From Hippasteria phrygiana (lineage: Eukaryota > Echinodermata > Asteroidea > Valvatida > Goniasteridae), in contig JAZGUH010000326.1 in the NCBI GenBank assembly GCA_037893225.1, positions 3,844,001 through 3,908,000 of the forward strand: a stretch of 64,000 nucleotides of DNA, written 5' to 3'. The position numbers were made by a program, and so were the translations under genes. Below, piece after piece: positions 26,301 to 40,451 of the stretch (position 1 is its first letter; the number at the start of each line of letters is the position of its first letter). A model generated the notes under the pieces. The model did no database searches. It saw only the letters and a list, made by a program, of their open reading frames with translations, and was not told the origin of the DNA.

Positions 26301-28100
26301 ACAGGAAGAAATTTGTTGCGAGGTTTGAATTTTCTGGAAGAGTTCTAACGCTGTGAAGCTGGAGATGGTCTCAAATTGTTGCGCTAGATCTAAGCTACCC
26401 ATACGTGTGAAAATTGCTGGATTTGGTCAATATCCCATTCAATTATGAACAGGGAAAGAAGGGGCGTTCATCTGAAAATGTGGCAAACGTTAAGCAGTCA
26501 CAATGCAGTAAACGGGAGAACGCACACAGAGTTCACGGGAAGAAATTAGGTGCGAGGTTTGAATTTTCTCGAAGAGTTCTAACGCTGTGAAGCTGGCGAT
26601 GGTCTGAAATTGTTGCGCTATATCTAAGCTACCCATACGTGTGAAAAGTACTGGATTTGGTCAATATCCCATTCAATTATGAACAGGGAAAGGAGGGGCG
26701 TTCATCTGAAAATGTGGCAAACGTTAAGCAGCCACAATACAGTAAACGGGAGAACGCACACAGAGTTCACGGGAAGAAATTAGGTGCGAGGTTTGAATTT
26801 TCTCGAAGAGTTCCAACGCTTTGAAGCTAGCGATTGTCTCAAATTGTTGCGCTAGATCTAAGCTACCCATACGTGTGAAAATTGCTGGATTTGGTCAATA
26901 TCCCATTCAATTATGAACAGGGAAAGGAGGGGCGTTCATCTGAAAATGTGGCAAACGTCAAGCAGTCACAATGCAGTAAACGGGAGAACGCACACAGAGT
27001 TCACGGGAAGAAATTAGGTGCGAGGTTTGAATTTTCTCGAAGAGTTCTAACGCTGTGAAGCTGGTGATGGTCTGAAATTGTTGCGCTATATCTAAGCTAC
27101 CCATACGTGTAAACATTACTGGATTTGGTCAATATACCAGTCAATTATGAACAGGGAAAGGAGGGGCGTTCATCTGAAAATATGGCAAACGTTAAGCAGT
27201 CACAATACAGAATCGGAAGAACGCACACAGAGTTCACGGGAAGAAATTTGTTGCGAGGTTTGAATTTTCTCGAAGAGTTCTAACGCTGTGAAGCTGGCGA
27301 TTGTCTCAAATTGTTGCGCTAGATCTAAGCTACCCATACGTGTAAAAATTGCTGGATTTGGTCAATATCCCATTCAATTATGAACAGGGAAAGGAGGGGC
27401 GTTCATCTGAAAATGTGGCAAACGTTAAGCAGCCACAATGCAGTAAACGGGAGAACGCACACAGAGTTCACGGGAAGAAATTAGGTGCGAGGTTTGAATT
27501 TTCTCGAAGAGTTCTAACGCTGTGAAGCTGGCGATGGTCTCAAATTGTGGCGCTAGATCTAAGCTACACATACGTGTAAAAATTACTTGATTTGGTCAAT
27601 ATACCATTCAATTATGAACAGGGAAAGGAGGGGCGTTCATCTGAAAATGTGGCAAACGTTAAGCAGTCACAATGCAGTAAACGGAAGAACGCACACAGAG
27701 TTCACAGGAAGAAATTTGTTGCGAGGTTTGAATTTTCTGGAAGAGTTCTAACGCTGTGAAGCTGGAGATGGTCTCAAATTGTTGCGCTAGATCTAAGCTA
27801 CCCATACGTGTGAAAATTGCTGGATTTGGTCAATATCCCATTCAATTATGAACAGGGAAAGAAGGGGCGTTCATCTGAAAATGTGGCAAACGTTAAGCAG
27901 TCACAATGCAGTAAACGGGAGAACGCACACAGAGTTCACGGGAAGAAATTAGGTGCGAGGTTTGAATTTTCTCGAAGAGTTCTAACGCTGTGAAGCTGGC
28001 GATGGTCTGAAATTGTTGCGCTATATCTAAGCTACCCATATGTGTGAAAAGTACTGGATTTGGTCAATATCCCATTCAATTATGAACAGGGAAAGGAGGG
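25620..28100 (+). repeat. Second 6-mer higher-order repeat, 1403 bp, about 1.75 copies
   Basis: The 'gctggagatgg' subtype recurs at 26361 and 27764 and the 'gaaagaagggg' subtype at about 26455 and 27858, all 1403 bp apart. 'gtgaaaagtactgg' follows in both copies near 26.64 and 28.04 kb. The second copy has the private change 'catatgtgtg' near 28037. Similarity ends near 28.1 kb. This 6-mer has different subtype content from the 1403-bp unit at 16-19 kb, so the equal length is a matter of monomer number and not common content. Confidence 0.83.
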
Positions 28101-29229
28101 GCGTTCATCTGAAAATGTGGCAAACGTCAAGCAGTCACAATGCAGTAAACGGGAGAACGCACACAGAGTTCACGGGAAGAAATTAGGTGCGAGGTTTGAA
28201 TTTTCTCGAAGAGTTCCAACGCTTTGAAGCTGGCGATTGTCTCAAATTGTTGCGCTAGATCTAAGCTACCCATACGTGTGAAAATTGCTGGATTTGGTCA
28301 ATATCCCATTCAATTATGAACAGGGAAAGGAGGGGCGTTCATCTGAAAATGTGGCAAACGTCAAGCAGTCACAATGCAGTAAACGGGAGAAGGCACACAG
28401 AGTTCACGGGAAGAAATTAGGTGCGAGGTTTGAATTTTCTCGAAGAGTTCTAACGCTGTGAAGCTGGCGATGGTCTCAAATTGTTGCGGAAGATCTAAGC
28501 TACCCATACGTGTGCAAATTACTGGATTTGGTCAATATCTCATTCAATTATGAACAGGGAAAGGAGGGGCGTTCATCTGAAAATGTGGCAAACGTTAAGC
28601 AGTAACAATGCAGTAAACGGAAGAACGCACACAGAGTTCACAGGAAGAAATTTGTTGCGAGGTTTGAATTTTCTCGAAGAGTTCTAACGCTGTGAAGCTG
28701 GTGATGGTCTGAAATTGTTGCGCTATATCAAAGCTACCCATACGTGTAAACATTACTGGATTTGGTCAATATCCCAGTCAATTATGAACAGGGAAAGGAG
28801 GGGCGTTCATCTGAAAATATGGCAAACGTTAAGCAGTCACAATACAGAATCGGAAGAACGCACACAGAGTTCACGGGAAGAAATTTGTTGCGAGGTTTGA
28901 ATTTTCTCGAAGAGTTCTAACGCTGTGAAGCTGGCGATTGTCTCAAATTGTTGCGCTAGATCTAAGCTACCCATACGTGTGAAAATTGCTGGATTTGGTC
29001 AATATCCCATTCAATTATGAACAGGGAAAGGAGGGGCGTTCATCTGAAAATGTGGCAAACGTTAAGCAGCCACAATGCAGTAAACGGGAGAACGCACACA
29101 GAGTTCACGGGAAGAAATTAGGTGCGAGGTTTGAATTTTCTCGAAGAGTTCTAACGCTGTGAAGCTGGCGATGGTCTCAAATTGTGGCGCTAGATCTAAG
29201 CTACACATACGTGTAAAAATTACTTGATT

Positions 29230-32200
29230 TGGTCAATATACCATTCAATTATGAACAGGGAAAGGAGGGGAGTTCATCTGAAAATGTGGCAAACGTTAAG
29301 CAGTCACAATGCAGTAAACGGAAGAACGCACACAGAGTTCACGGGAAGAAATTTGTTGCGAGGTTTGAATTTTCTGGAAGAGTTCTAACGCTGTGAAGCT
29401 GGAGATGGTCTCAAATTGTTGCGCTAGATCTAAGCTACCCATACGTGTGAAAATTGCTGGATTTGGTCAATATCCCATTCAATTATGAACAGGGAAAGGA
29501 GGGGCGTTCATCTGAAAATGTGGCAAACGTCAAGCAGTCACAATGCAGTAAACGGGAGAAGGCACACAGAGTTCACGGGAAGAAATTAGGTGCGAGGTTT
29601 GAATTTTCTCGAAGAGTTCTAACGCTGTGAAGCTGGCGATGGTCTCAAATTGTTGCGGAAGATCTAAGCTACCCATACGTGTGAAAATATCTGGATTTGG
29701 TCAATATCCCATTCAATTATGAACAGGGAAAGGAGGGGCGTTCATCTGAAAATGTGGCAAACGTTAAGCAGTAACAATGCAGTAAACGGAAGAACGCACA
29801 CAGAGTTCACAGGAAGAAATTTGTTGCGAGGTTTGAATTTTCTCGAAGAGTTCTAACGCTGTGAAGCTGGTGATGGTCTGAAATTGTTGCGCTATATCTA
29901 AGCTACCCATACGTGTAAACATTACTGGATTTGGTCAATATACCAGTCAATTATGAACAGGGAAAGGAGGGGCGTTCATCTGAAAATATGGCAAACGTTA
30001 AGCAGTCACAATACACAATCGGAAGAACGCACACAGAGTTCACGGGAAGAAATTTGTTGCGAGGTTTGAATTTTCTCGAAGAGTTCTAACGCTGTGAAGC
30101 TGGCGATTGTCTCAAATTGTTGCGCTAGATCTAAGCTACCCATACGTGTGAAAATTGCTGGATTTGGTCAATATCCCATTCAATTATGAACAGGGAAAGG
30201 AGGGGCGTTCATCTGAAAATGTGGCAAACGTTAAGCAGCCACAATGCAGTAAACGGGAGAACGCACACAGAGTTCACGGGAAGAAATTAGGTGCGAGGTT
30301 TGAATTTTCTGGAAGAGTTCTAACGCTGTGAAGCTGGAGATGGTCTCAAATTGTTGCGCTAGATCTAAGCTACCCATACGTGTGAAAATTGCTGGATTTG
30401 GTCAATATACCATTCAATTATGAACAGGGAAAGGAGGGGCGTTCATCTGAAAATGTGGCAAACGTTAAGCAGTCACAATGCAGTAAACGGAAGAACGCAC
30501 ACAGAGTTCACAGGAAGAAATTAGTTGCGAGGTTTGAATTTTCTCGAAGAGTTCTAACGCTGTGAAGCTGGTGATGGTCTGAAATTGTTGCGCTAGATCT
30601 AAGCTACCCATACGTGTGAAAATTGCTGGATTTGGTCAATATCCCATTCAATTATGAACAGGGAAAGGAGGGGCGTTCATCTGAAAATGTGGCAAACGTT
30701 AAGCAGTCACAATGCAGTAAACGGGAGAACGCACACAGAGTTCATGGGAAGAAATTAGTTGCGAGGTTTGAATTTTCTCGAAGAGTTCTAACGCTGTGAA
30801 GCTGGTGATGGTCTGAAATTGTTGCGCTATATCTAAGCTACCTATACGTGTAAACATTACTGGATTTGGTCAATATACCATTCAATTATGAACAGGGAAA
30901 GGAGGGGCGTTCATCTGAAAATTTGGCAAACGTTAAGCAGTCACAATGCAGTAAACGGGACAACGCACACAGATTTCATGGGAAACAATTTGTTGCGAGG
31001 TTTGAATTTTCTCGAAGAGTTCTAACGCTGTGAAGCTGGCGATTGTCTCAAATTGTTGCGCTAGATCTAAGCTACCCATTCGTGTGAAAATTGCTGGATT
31101 TGGTCAATATCCCATTCAATTATGAACAGGGAAAGGAGGGGCGTTCATCTGAAAATGTGGCAAACGTTAAGCAGCCACAATGCAGTAAACGGGAGAACGC
31201 ACACAGAGTTCACGGGAAGAAATTAGGTGCGAGGTTTGAATTTTCTCGAAGAGTTCTAACGCTGTGAAGCTGGCGATGGTCTCAAATTTTGGCGCTAGAT
31301 CTAAGCTACACATACGTGTAAAAATTACTTGATTTGGTCAATATACCATTCAATTATGAACAGGGAAAGGAGGGGCGTTCATCTGAAAATGTGGCAAACG
31401 TTAAGCAGTCACAATGCAGTAAACGGAAGAACGCACACAGAGTTCACAGGAAGAAATTTGTTACGAGGTTTGAATTTTCTGGAAGAGTTCTAACGCTGTG
31501 AAGCTGGAGATGGTCTCAAATTGTTGCGCTAGATCTAAGCTACCCATACGTGTGAAAATTGCTGGATTTGGTCAATATACTATTCAATTATGAACAGGGA
31601 AAGGAGGGGCGTTCATCTGAAAATGTGGCAAACGTTAAGCAGTCACAATGCAGTAAACGGAAGAACGCACACAGAGTTCACAGGAAGAAATTAGTTGCGA
31701 GGTTTGAATTTTCTCGAAGAGTTCTAACGCTGTGAAGCTGGTGATGGTCTGAAATTGTTGCGCTAGATCTAAGCTACCTATACGTGTGAAAATTGCTGGA
31801 TTTGGTCAATATCCCATTCAATTATGAACAGGGAAAGGAGGGGCGTTCATCTGAAAATGTGGCAAACGTTAAGCAGTCACAATGCAGTAAACGGGAGAAC
31901 GCACACAGAGTTCATGGGAAGAAATTAGTTGCGAGGTTTGAATTTTCTCGAAGAGTTCTAACGCTGTGAAGCTGGTGATGGTCTGAAATTGTTGCGCTAT
32001 ATCTAAGCTACCTATACGTGTAAACATTACTGGATTTGGTCAATATACCATTCAATTATGAACAGGGAAAGGAGGGGCGTTCATCGGAAAATGTGGCAAA
32101 CGTTAAGCAGTCACAATGCAGTAAACGGGAGAACGCACACAGAGTTCACGGGAAGAAATTAGGTGCGAGGTTTGAATTTTCTCGAAGAGTTCTAACGCTG

Positions 32201-35050
32201 TGAAGCTGGCGATTGTCTCAAATTGTTGCGCTAGATCTAAGCTACCCATACGTGTGAAAATTGCTGGATTTGGTCAATATCCCATTCAATTATGAACAGG
32301 GAAAGGAGGGGCGTTCATCTGAAAATTTGGCAAACGTTAAGCAGTCACAATGCAGTAAACGGGACAACGCACACAGATTTCATGGGAAACAATTTGTTGC
32401 GAGGTTTGAATTTTCTCGAAGAGTTCTAACGCTGTGAAGCTGGGGATTGTCTCAAATTGTTGCGCTAGATCTAAGCTACCCATACGTGTGAAAATTGCTG
32501 GATTTGGTCAATATCCCATTCAATTATGAACAGGGAAAGGAGGGGCGTTCATCTGAAAATGTGGCAAACGTTAAGCAGCCACAATGCAGTAAACGGGAGA
32601 ACGCACACAGAGTTCACGGGAAGAAATTAGGTGCGAGGTTTGAATTTTCTCGAAGAGTTCTAACGCTGTGAAGCTGGTGATGGTCTGAAATTGTTGCGCT
32701 ATATCTAAGCTACCCATACGTGTAAACATTACTGGATTTGGTCAATATACCAGTCAATTATGAACAGGGAAAGGAGGGGCGTTCATCTGAAAATATGGCA
32801 AACGTTAAGCAGTCACAATACAGAATCGGAAGAACGCACACAGAGTTCACGGGAAGAAATTTGTTGCGAGGTTTGAATTTTCTCGAAGAGTTCTAACGCT
32901 GTGAAGCTGGCGATTGTCTCAAATTGTTGCGCTAGATCTAAGCTACCCATACGTGTGAAATTTGCTGGATTTGGTCAATATCCCATTCAATTATGAACAG
33001 GGAAAGGAGGGGCGTTCATCTGAAAATGTGGCAAACGTTAAGCAGTCACAATGCAGTAAACGGGAGAACGCACACAGAGTTCATGGGAAGAAATTAGTTG
33101 CGAGGTTTGAATTTTCTCGAAGAGTTCTAACGCTGTGAAGCTGGCGATGGTCTGAAATTGTTGCGCTATATCTAAGCTACCTATACGTGTAAACATTACT
33201 GGATTTGGTCAATATACCATTCAATTATGAACAGGGAAAGGAGGGGAGTTCATCTGAAAATGTGGCAAACGTTAAGCAGTCACAATGCAGTAAACGGAAG
33301 AACGCACACAGAGTTCACGGGAAGAAATTTGTTGCGAGGTTTGAATTTTCTGGAAGAGTTCTAACGCTGTGAAGCTGGAGATGGTCTCAAATTGTTGCGC
33401 TAGATCTAAGCTACCCATACGTGTGAAAATTGCTGGATTTGGTCAATATCCCATTCAATTATGAACAGGGAAAGGAGGGGCGTTCATCTGAAAATGTGGC
33501 AAACGTCAAGCAGTCACAATGCAGTAAACGGGAGAAGGCACACAGAGTTCACGGGAAGAAATTAGGTGCGAGGTTTGAATTTTCTCGAAGAGTTCTAACG
33601 CTGTGAAGCTGGCGATGGTCTCAAATTGTTGCGGAAGATCTAAGCTACCCATACGTGTGAAAATATCTGGATTTGGTCAATATCCCATTCAATTATGAAC
33701 AGGGAAAGGAGGGGCGTTCATCTGAAAATGTGGCAAACGTTAAGCAGTAACAATGCAGTAAACGGAAGAACGCACACAGAGTTCACAGGAAGAAATTTGT
33801 TGCGAGGTTTGAATTTTCTCGAAGAGTTCTAACGCTGTGAAGCTGGTGATGGTCTGAAATTGTTGCGCTATATCTAAGCTACCCATACGTGTAAACATTA
33901 CTGGATTTGGTCAATATACCAGTCAATTATGAACAGGGAAAGGAGGGGCGTTCATCTGAAAATATGGCAAACGTTAAGCAGTCACAATACAGAATCGGAA
34001 GAACGCACACAGAGTTCACGGGAAGAAATTTGTTGCGAGGTTTGAATTTTCTCGAAGAGTTCTAACGCTGTGAAGCTGGCGATTGTCTCAAATTGTTGCG
34101 CTAGATCTAAGCTACCCATACGTGTGAAAATTGCTGGATTTGGTCAATATCCCATTCAATTATGAACAGGGAAAGGAGGGGCGTTCATCTGAAAATGTGG
34201 CAAACGTTAAGCAGCCACAATGCAGTAAACGGGAGAACGCACACAGAGTTCACGGGAAGAAATTAGGTGCGAGGTTTGAATTTTCTGGAAGAGTTCTAAC
34301 GCTGTGAAGCTGGAGATGGTCTCAAATTGTTGCGCTAGATCTAAGCTACCCATACGTGTGAAAATTGCTGGATTTGGTCAATATACCATTCAATTATGAA
34401 CAGGGAAAGGAGGGGCGTTCATCTGAAAATGTGGCAAACGTTAAGCAGTCACAATGCAGTAAACGGAAGAACGCACACAGAGTTCACAGGAAGAAATTAG
34501 TTGCGAGGTTTGAATTTTCTCGAAGAGTTCTAACGCTGTGAAGCTGGTGATGGTCTGAAATTGTTGCGCTAGATCTAAGCTACCCATACGTGTGAAAATT
34601 GCTGGATTTGGTCAATATCCCATTCAATTATGAACAGGGAAAGGAGGGGCGTTCATCTGAAAATGTGGCAAACGTTAAGCAGTCACAATGCAGTAAACGG
34701 GAGAACGCACACAGAGTTCATGGGAAGAAATTAGTTGCGAGGTTTGAATTTTCTCGAAGAGTTCTAACGCTGTGAAGCTGGTGATGGTCTGAAATTGTTG
34801 CGCTATATCTAAGCTACCTATACGTGTAAACATTACTGGATTTGGTCAATATACCATTCAATTATGAACAGGGAAAGGAGGGGCGTTCATCTGAAAATTT
34901 GGCAAACGTTAGGCAGTCACAATGCAGTAAACGGGACAACGCACACAGATTTCATGGGAAACAATTTGTTGCGAGGTTTGAATTTTCTCGAAGAGTTCTA
35001 ACGCTGTGAAGCTGGCGATTGTCTCAAATTGTTGCGCTAGATCTAAGCTA
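29230..35050 (+). repeat. Pair of 1.8-kb segments 3976 bp (17 monomers) apart
   Basis: The segment at about 29.23-31.07 kb matches 33.21-35.05 kb. Anchors 3976 bp apart are 'ggggagttcatc' at 29271 and 33247, 'gaaaatatctgg' at 29684 and 33660, and the first 'gatttcatgggaaacaa' monomers near 30.97 and 34.94 kb. The copies part after that: 'cccattcgtgtgaaaattg' near 31.08 against 'cccatacgtgtgaaatttg' near 35.06 kb. Confidence 0.86.
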
Positions 35051-37150
35051 CCCATACGTGTGAAATTTGCTGGATTTGGTCAATATCCCATTCAATTATG
35101 AACAGGGAAAGGAGGGGCGTTCATCTGAAAATGTGGCAAACGTTAAGCAGTCACAATGCAGTAAACGGGAGAACGCACACAGAGTTCATGGGAAGAAATT
35201 AGTTGCGAGGTTTGAATTTTCTCGAAGAGTTCTAACGCTGTGAAGCTGGCGATGGTCTGAAATTGTTGCGCTATATCTAAGCTACCTATACGTGTAAACA
35301 TTACTGGATTTGGTCAATATACCATTCAATTATGAACAGGGAAAGGAGGGGAGTTCATCTGAAAATGTGGCAAACGTTAAGCAGTCACAATGCAGTAAAC
35401 GGAAGAACGCACACAGAGTTCACGGGAAGAAATTTGTTGCGAGGTTTGAATTTTCTGGAAGAGTTCTAACGCTGTGAAGCTGGAGATGGTCTCAAATTGT
35501 TGCGCTAGATCTAAGCTACCCATACGTGTGAAAATTGCTGGATTTGGTCAATATCCCATTCAATTATGAACAGGGAAAGGAGGGGCGTTCATCTGAAAAT
35601 GTGGCAAACGTCAAGCAGTCACAATGCAGTAAACGGGAGAAGGCACACAGAGTTCACGGGAAGAAATTAGGTGCGAGGTTTGAATTTTCTCGAAGAGTTC
35701 TAACGCTGTGAAGCTGGCGATGGTCTCAAATTGTTGCGGAAGATCTAAGCTACCCATACGTGTGAAAATATCTGGATTTGGTCAATATCCCATTCAATTA
35801 TGAACAGGGAAAGGAGGGGCGTTCATCTGAAAATGTGGCAAACGTTAAGCAGTAACAATGCAGTAAACGGAAGAACGCACACAGAGTTCACAGGAAGAAA
35901 TTTGTTGCGAGGTTTGAATTTTCTCGAAGAGTTCTAACGCTGTGAAGCTGGTGATGGTCTGAAATTGTTGCGCTATATCTAAGCTACCCATACGTGTAAA
36001 CATTACTGGATTTGGTCAATATACCAGTCAATTATGAACAGGGAAAGGAGGGGCGTTCATCTGAAAATATGGCAAACGTTAAGCAGTCACAATACAGAAT
36101 CGGAAGAACGCACACAGAGTTCACGGGAAGAAATTTGTTGCGAGGTTTGAATTTTCTCGAAGAGTTCTAACGCTGTGAAGCTGGCGATTGTCTCAAATTG
36201 TTGCGCTAGATCTAAGCTACCCATACGTGTGAAAATTGCTGGATTTGGTCAATATCCCATTCAATTATGAACAGGGAAAGGAGGGGCGTTCATCTGAAAA
36301 TGTGGCAAACGTTAAGCAGCCACAATGCAGTAAACGGGAGAACGCACACAGAGTTCACGGGAAGAAATTAGGTGCGAGGTTTGAATTTTCTGGAAGAGTT
36401 CTAACGCTGTGAAGCTGGAGATGGTCTCAAATTGTTGCGCTAGATCTAAGCTACCCATACGTGTGAAAATTGCTGGATTTGGTCAATATACCATTCAATT
36501 ATGAACAGGGAAAGGAGGGGCGTTCATCTGAAAATGTGGCAAACGTTAAGCAGTCACAATGCAGTAAACGGAAGAACGCACACAGAGTTCACAGGAAGAA
36601 ATTAGTTGCGAGGTTTGAATTTTCTCGAAGAGTTCTAACGCTGTGAAGCTGGTGATGGTCTGAAATTGTTGCGCTAGATCTAAGCTACCCATACGTGTGA
36701 AAATTGCTGGATTTGGTCAATATCCCATTCAATTATGAACAGGGAAAGGAGGGGCGTTCATCTGAAAATGTGGCAAACGTTAAGCAGTCACAATGCAGTA
36801 AACGGGAGAACGCACACAGAGTTCATGGGAAGAAATTAGTTGCGAGGTTTGAATTTTCTCGAAGAGTTCTAACGCTGTGAAGCTGGTGATGGTCTGAAAT
36901 TGTTGCGCTATATCTAAGCTACCTATACGTGTAAACATTACTGGATTTGGTCAATATACCATTCAATTATGAACAGGGAAAGGAGGGGCGTTCATCTGAA
37001 AATTTGGCAAACGTTAAGCAGTCACAATGCAGTAAACGGGACAACGCACACAGATTTCATGGGAAACAATTTGTTGCGAGGTTTGAATTTTCTCGAAGAG
37101 TTCTAACGCTGTGAAGCTGGCGATTGTCTCAAATTGTTGCGCTAGATCTA
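32880..37150 (+). repeat. 9-mer higher-order repeat, 2105 bp, two tandem copies
   Basis: Anchors 2105 bp apart (9 x 234 minus 1) are 'gaaatttgctgg' at 32957 and 35062, 'ggggagttcatc' at 33247 and 35352, and 'gaaaatatctgg' at 33660 and 35765. The first copy runs about 32.9-35.05 kb and the second to about 37.15 kb. A private change in the first copy is 'gttaggcag' near 34909. This 9-mer differs in subtype content from the 2103-bp 9-mer at 10.8-14.8 kb. Confidence 0.88.
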
Positions 37151-39079
37151 AGCTACCCATTCGTGTGAAAATTGCTGGATTTGGTCAATATCCCATTCAA
37201 TTATGAACAGGGAAAGGAGGGGCGTTCATCTGAAAATGTGGCAAACGTTAAGCAGCCACAATGCAGTAAACGGGAGAACGCACACAGAGTTCACGGGAAG
37301 AAATTAGGTGCGAGGTTTGAATTTTCTCGAAGAGTTCTAACGCTGTGAAGCTGGCGATGGTCTCAAATTGTGGCGCTAGATCTAAGCTACACATACGTGT
37401 AAAAATTACTTGATTTGGTCAATATACCATTCAATTATGAACAGGGAAAGGAGGGGCGTTCATCTGAAAATGTGGCAAACGTTAAGCAGTCACAATGCAG
37501 TAAACGGAAGAACGCACACAGAGTTCACAGGAAGAAATTTGTTACGAGGTTTGAATTTTCTGGAAGAGTTCTAACGCTGTGAAGCTGGAGATGGTCTCAA
37601 ATTGTTGCGCTAGATCTAAGCTACCCATACGTGTGAAAATTGCTGGATTTGGTCAATATACTATTCAATTATGAACAGGGAAAGGAGGGGCGTTCATCTG
37701 AAAATGTGGCAAACGTTAAGCAGTCACAATGCAGTAAACGGAAGAACGCACACAGAGTTCACAGGAAGAAATTAGTTGCGAGGTTTGAATTTTCTCGAAG
37801 AGTTCTAACGCTGTGAAGCTGGTGATGGTCTGAAATTGTTGCGCTAGATCTAAGCTACCTATACGTGTGAAAATTGCTGGATTTGGTCAATATCCCATTC
37901 AATTATGAACAGGGAAAGGAGGGGCGTTCATCTGAAAATGTGGCAAACGTTAAGCAGTCACAATGCAGTAAACGGGAGAACGCACACAGAGTTCATGGGA
38001 AGAAATTAGTTGCGAGGTTTGAATTTTCTCGAAGAGTTCTAATGCTGTGAAGCTGGTGATGGTCTGAAATTGTTGCGCTATATCTAAGCTACCTATACGT
38101 GTAAACATTACTGGATTTGGTCAATATACCATTCAATTATGAACAGGGAAAGGAGGGGCGTTCATCGGAAAATGTGGCAAACGTTAAGCAGTCACAATGC
38201 AGTAAACGGGAGAACGCACACAGAGTTCACGGGAAGAAATTAGGTGCGAGGTTTGAATTTTCTCGAAGAGTTCTAACGCTGTGAAGCTGGCGATTGTCTC
38301 AAATTGTTGCGCTAGATCTAAGCTACCCATACGTGTGAAAATTGCTGGATTTGGTCAATATCCCATTCAATTATGAACAGGGAAAGGAGGGGCGTTCATC
38401 TGAAAATTTGGCAAACGTTAAGCAGTCACAATGCAGTAAACGGGACAACGCACACAGATTTCATGGGAAACAATTTGTTGCGAGGTTTGAATTTTCTCGA
38501 AGAGTTCTAACGCTGTGAAGCTGGCGATTGTCTCAAATTGTTGCGCTAGATCTAAGCTACCCATACGTGTGAAAATTGCTGGATTTGGTCAATATCCCAT
38601 TCAATTATGAACAGGGAAAGGAGGGGCGTTCATCTGAAAATGTGGCAAACGTTAAGCAGCCACAATGCAGTAAACGGGAGAACGCACACAGAGTTCACGG
38701 GAAGAAATTAGGTGCGAGGTTTGAATTTTCTCGAAGAGTTCTAACGCTGTGAAGCTGGTGATGGTCTGAAATTGTTGCGCTATATCTAAGCTACCCATAC
38801 GTGTAAACATTACTGGATTTGGTCAATATACCAGTCAATTATGAACAGGGAAAGGAGGGGCGTTCATCTGAAAATATGGCAAACGTTAAGCAGTCACAAT
38901 ACAGAATCGGAAGAACGCACACAGAGTTCACGGGAAGAAATTTGTTGCGAGGTTTGAATTTTCTCGAAGAGTTCTAACGCTGTGAAGCTGGCGATTGTCT
39001 CAAATTGTTGCGCTAGATCTAAGCTACCCATACGTGTGAAATTTGCTGGATTTGGTCAATATCCCATTCAATTATGAAC

Positions 39080-39540
39080 AGGGAAAGGAGGGGCGTTCAT
39101 CTGAAAATGTGGCAAACGTTAAACAGCCACAATGCAGTAAACGGGAGAACGCACACAGAGTTCACGGGAAGAAATTAGGTGCGAGGTTTGAATTTTCTCG
39201 AAGAGTTCTAACGCTGTGAAGCTGGCGATGGTCTCAAATTGTTGCGCTAGATCTAAGCTACCCATACGTGTAAAAATTACTTGATTTGGTCAATATACCA
39301 TTCAATTATGAACAGGGAAAGAAGGGGCGTTCATCTGAAAATGTGGCAAACGTTAAGCAGTCACAATGCAGTAAACGGGAGAACGCACACAGAGTTCACG
39401 AGAAGAAATTAGGTGCGAGGTTTGAATTTTCTCGAAGAGTTCCAACGCTTTGAAGCTGGCGATTGTCTCAAATTGTTGCGCTAGATCTAAGCTACCCATA
39501 CGTGTGAAAATTGCTGGATTTGGTCAATATCCCATTCAAT
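39080..39540 (+). repeat. Linking monomers resembling the 6.8-7.2 kb units
   Basis: Two units here, with 'gttaaacagccac' near 39118 and then 'ttacttgatttgg' followed by 'gttccaacgctttg', have the order found at about 6.8-7.2 kb and 10.5-10.9 kb and not that of their neighbours. Private changes are 'gaaagaagggg' in the second unit (about 39317) and 'cacgagaag' near 39400. They join the end of the 6081-bp copy to the start of the 11460-bp copy. Confidence 0.65.
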
Positions 39541-40217
39541 TATGAACAGGGAAAGGAGGGGCGTTCATCTGAAAATGTGGCAAACGTCAAGCAGTCACAA
39601 TGCAGTAAACGGGAGAACGCACACAGAGTTCACGGGAAGAAATTAGGTGCGAGGTTTGAATTTTCTCGAAGAGTTCCAACGCTTTGAAGCTGGCGATTGT
39701 CTCAAATTGTTGCGCTAGATCTAAGCTACCCATACGTGTGAAAATTGCTGGATTTGGTCAATATCCCATTCAATTATGAACAGGGAAAGGAGGGGCGTTC
39801 ATCTGAAAATGTGGCAAACGTCAAGCAGTCACAATGCAGTAAACGGGAGAAGGCACACAGAGTTCACGGGAAGAAATTAGGTGCGAGGTTTGAATTTTCT
39901 CGAAGAGTTCTAACGCTGTGAAGCTGGCGATGGTCTCAAATTGTTGCGGAAGATCTAAGCTACCCATACGTGTGCAAATTACTGGATTTGGTCAATATCT
40001 CATTCAATTATGAACAGGGAAAGGAGGGGCGTTCATCTGAAAATGTGGCAAACGTTAAGCAGTAACAATGCAGTAAACGGAAGAACGCACACAGAGTTCA
40101 CAGGAAGAAATTTGTTGCGAGGTTTGAATTTTCTCGAAGAGTTCTAACGCTGTGAAGCTGGTGATGGTCTGAAATTGTTGCGCTATATCAAAGCTACCCA
40201 TACGTGTAAACATTACT

Positions 40218-40451
40218 GGATTTGGTCAATATCCCAGTCAATTATGAACAGGGAAAGGAGGGGCGTTCATCTGAAAATATGGCAAACGTCAAGCAGCCAC
40301 AATGCAGTAAACGGGAGAACGCACACAGAGTTCACGGGAAGAAATTAGGTGCGAGGTTTGAATTTTCTCGAAGAGTTCTAACGCTGTGAAGCTGGCGATG
40401 GTCTCAAATTGTGGCGCTAGATCTAAGCTACACATACGTGTAAAAATTACT
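40218..40451 (+). repeat. Chimeric monomer at a one-unit deletion junction
   Basis: The left part has the short-subtype markers 'atcccagtca' and 'gaaaatatgg'. From about unit position 73 it switches to 'cgtcaagcagccac' and the full-length 'aatgcagtaaac', which belong to the next subtype in the source copy at 28.99-29.22 kb. The monomer is 234 bp long, so phase was kept exactly. It is the point where the offset to the 28-kb copy drops from 11460 to 11227 bp. The next unit carries a private 'attataaacagg' near 40475. Confidence 0.85.

Larger units (their letters stand above)
29230..39080 (+). repeat. Pair of 3.8-kb segments 6081 bp (26 monomers) apart
   Basis: The segment at about 29.23-33.0 kb matches 35.31-39.08 kb. 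Anchors 6081 bp apart are 'ggggagttcatc' at 29271 and 35352, 'cccattcgtg' at about 31080 and 37161, 'atatactattc' at about 31581 and 37662, 'catcggaaaatg' at about 32084 and 38165, and 'gaaatttgctgg' at 32957 and 39038. 6081 is the sum of the 3976-bp and 2105-bp offsets. The three repeats are therefore one story: a longer block was copied next to itself and its overlap forms the 2105-bp tandem. Confidence 0.88.
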
